This document shows positions 63,685-64,000 of a stretch of 64,000 nucleotides of DNA, one piece after another. Position numbers and translations under genes: made by a program. Each line of letters starts with the position of its first letter. Within the stretch, counting starts at the first letter, position 1. Where the stretch lies: contig NC_092693.1 in assembly GCF_964275005.1 (NCBI RefSeq), positions 21,968,335 through 22,032,334 of the forward strand, read 5' to 3'. This stretch comes from Diadema setosum. Its lineage: Eukaryota > Echinodermata > Echinoidea > Diadematoida > Diadematidae. The notes under the pieces were generated by a model, which was given only the letters and a program-made list of their open reading frames with translations, was not told the DNA's origin and did no database searches.

Positions 63685-64000
63685 CTGCCACACAAACGTC
63701 ATACGATATATCACTTTGAGCTTCAATAACATTTGTATTTGACTTGCTAGCTTTTGTCAAGGATATTCTCTAGCCAAAATGATTCTTGTCACACCTTCTC
63801 CACCTATCTGGTTATGCTTTGGGATCACTGGAGGATAGACAGGTGACAATGGGAATGAATGCATATCCAGACTCCTTATTTTGAGTAGGATTGGTTTTTC
63901 TGATCCAGATCTCTGCTTTGACTGGCATGTTCAGCAACAGCTGGAAGGCTGGGATAACTGTGATATATTTCCCCCAATCAATGAAAGTTTTCTGTATCAT
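63685..64000. other. Right-edge intron sequence
   Basis: Upstream intron of the minus-strand gene. A 62-residue open frame reaches the window edge on the minus strand, but it has no clear splice sites or similarity, so it is not called as an exon. Confidence 0.35.

Noticed and set aside
1-64000. tRNA, rRNA or spliceosomal RNA genes
   Set aside because: Looked for conserved boxes and cloverleaf-like hairpins by eye; none convincing.
1-64000. Retrovirus, LTR element, Polinton or toxin relics
   Set aside because: No protease, integrase, capsid, envelope or long terminal repeats recognised; the only reverse transcriptase belongs to the non-LTR LINE.
63812-64000. Open frame reaching the right edge as a further exon of the minus-strand gene
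   Set aside because: No acceptable donor in the right phase and no clear similarity; left as intron.

Overview
The window is a piece of an animal nuclear genome. Genes are split by many spliceosomal introns (GT..AG throughout), spacing is wide, base composition is AT-rich, and non-coding DNA is packed with short inverted-repeat transposons, simple repeats and one LINE. A histone H2A relic with a [11 protein letters not shown]-type sequence, a CR1/L2-type LINE with a 2A-like motif, and the repeat families point to a marine invertebrate deuterostome, most likely a sea urchin or other echinoderm. This is inference, not proof.

Four host genes can be supported. (1) Plus strand, 3184-29656: a 16-exon gene whose splice phases all agree, encoding an 829-residue metallophosphoesterase / 5'-nucleotidase-family enzyme. 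It starts with a possible myristoylation signal (MGVGCS), has no signal peptide, and ends in an ankyrin-repeat tail. (2) Minus strand, 44366-42467: SYS1, a Golgi membrane protein, in three coding exons (155 aa), with a probable non-coding first exon near 45492. (3) Plus strand, 52263-55034: nuclear cytochrome c oxidase subunit IV, three coding exons (163 aa). (4) Minus strand, 63684-62708: the last two exons of an unrecognised gene that continues beyond the right edge.

Region by region: 1-2508 is mostly a Helentron-like repeat element ending beside the GC-rich probable promoter of gene 1. 3184-29656 is gene 1; its introns hold a CR1/L2-like LINE (about 12055-16806), itself interrupted by a tandem-repeat element, a second tandem-repeat element (18334-19602), and several MITEs. 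30429-42466 is intergenic, with a strange H4/H2A histone chimera, foldback elements and a 957-bp terminal-inverted-repeat element. 42467-45500 is SYS1. 45500-52250 is intergenic with a long GAA tract. 52255-55700 is COX4. 55700-62700 is intergenic, or the 3' UTR of gene 4, with more foldback elements. 

The genes have unrelated household roles (nucleotide or phosphoester metabolism, Golgi trafficking, respiration) and show no sign of acting as one system. The most unusual content is the nucleotidase-ankyrin architecture and the repeats. Four elements share one plan: a 5' hairpin whose outer arm is the terminal repeat, one inverted copy near the 3' end, then a short hairpin and CTAG-like end. 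Three of them carry tandem blocks or AGGTCA-type motifs. No retrovirus, LTR element, Polinton, CRISPR array or RNA gene was recognised.
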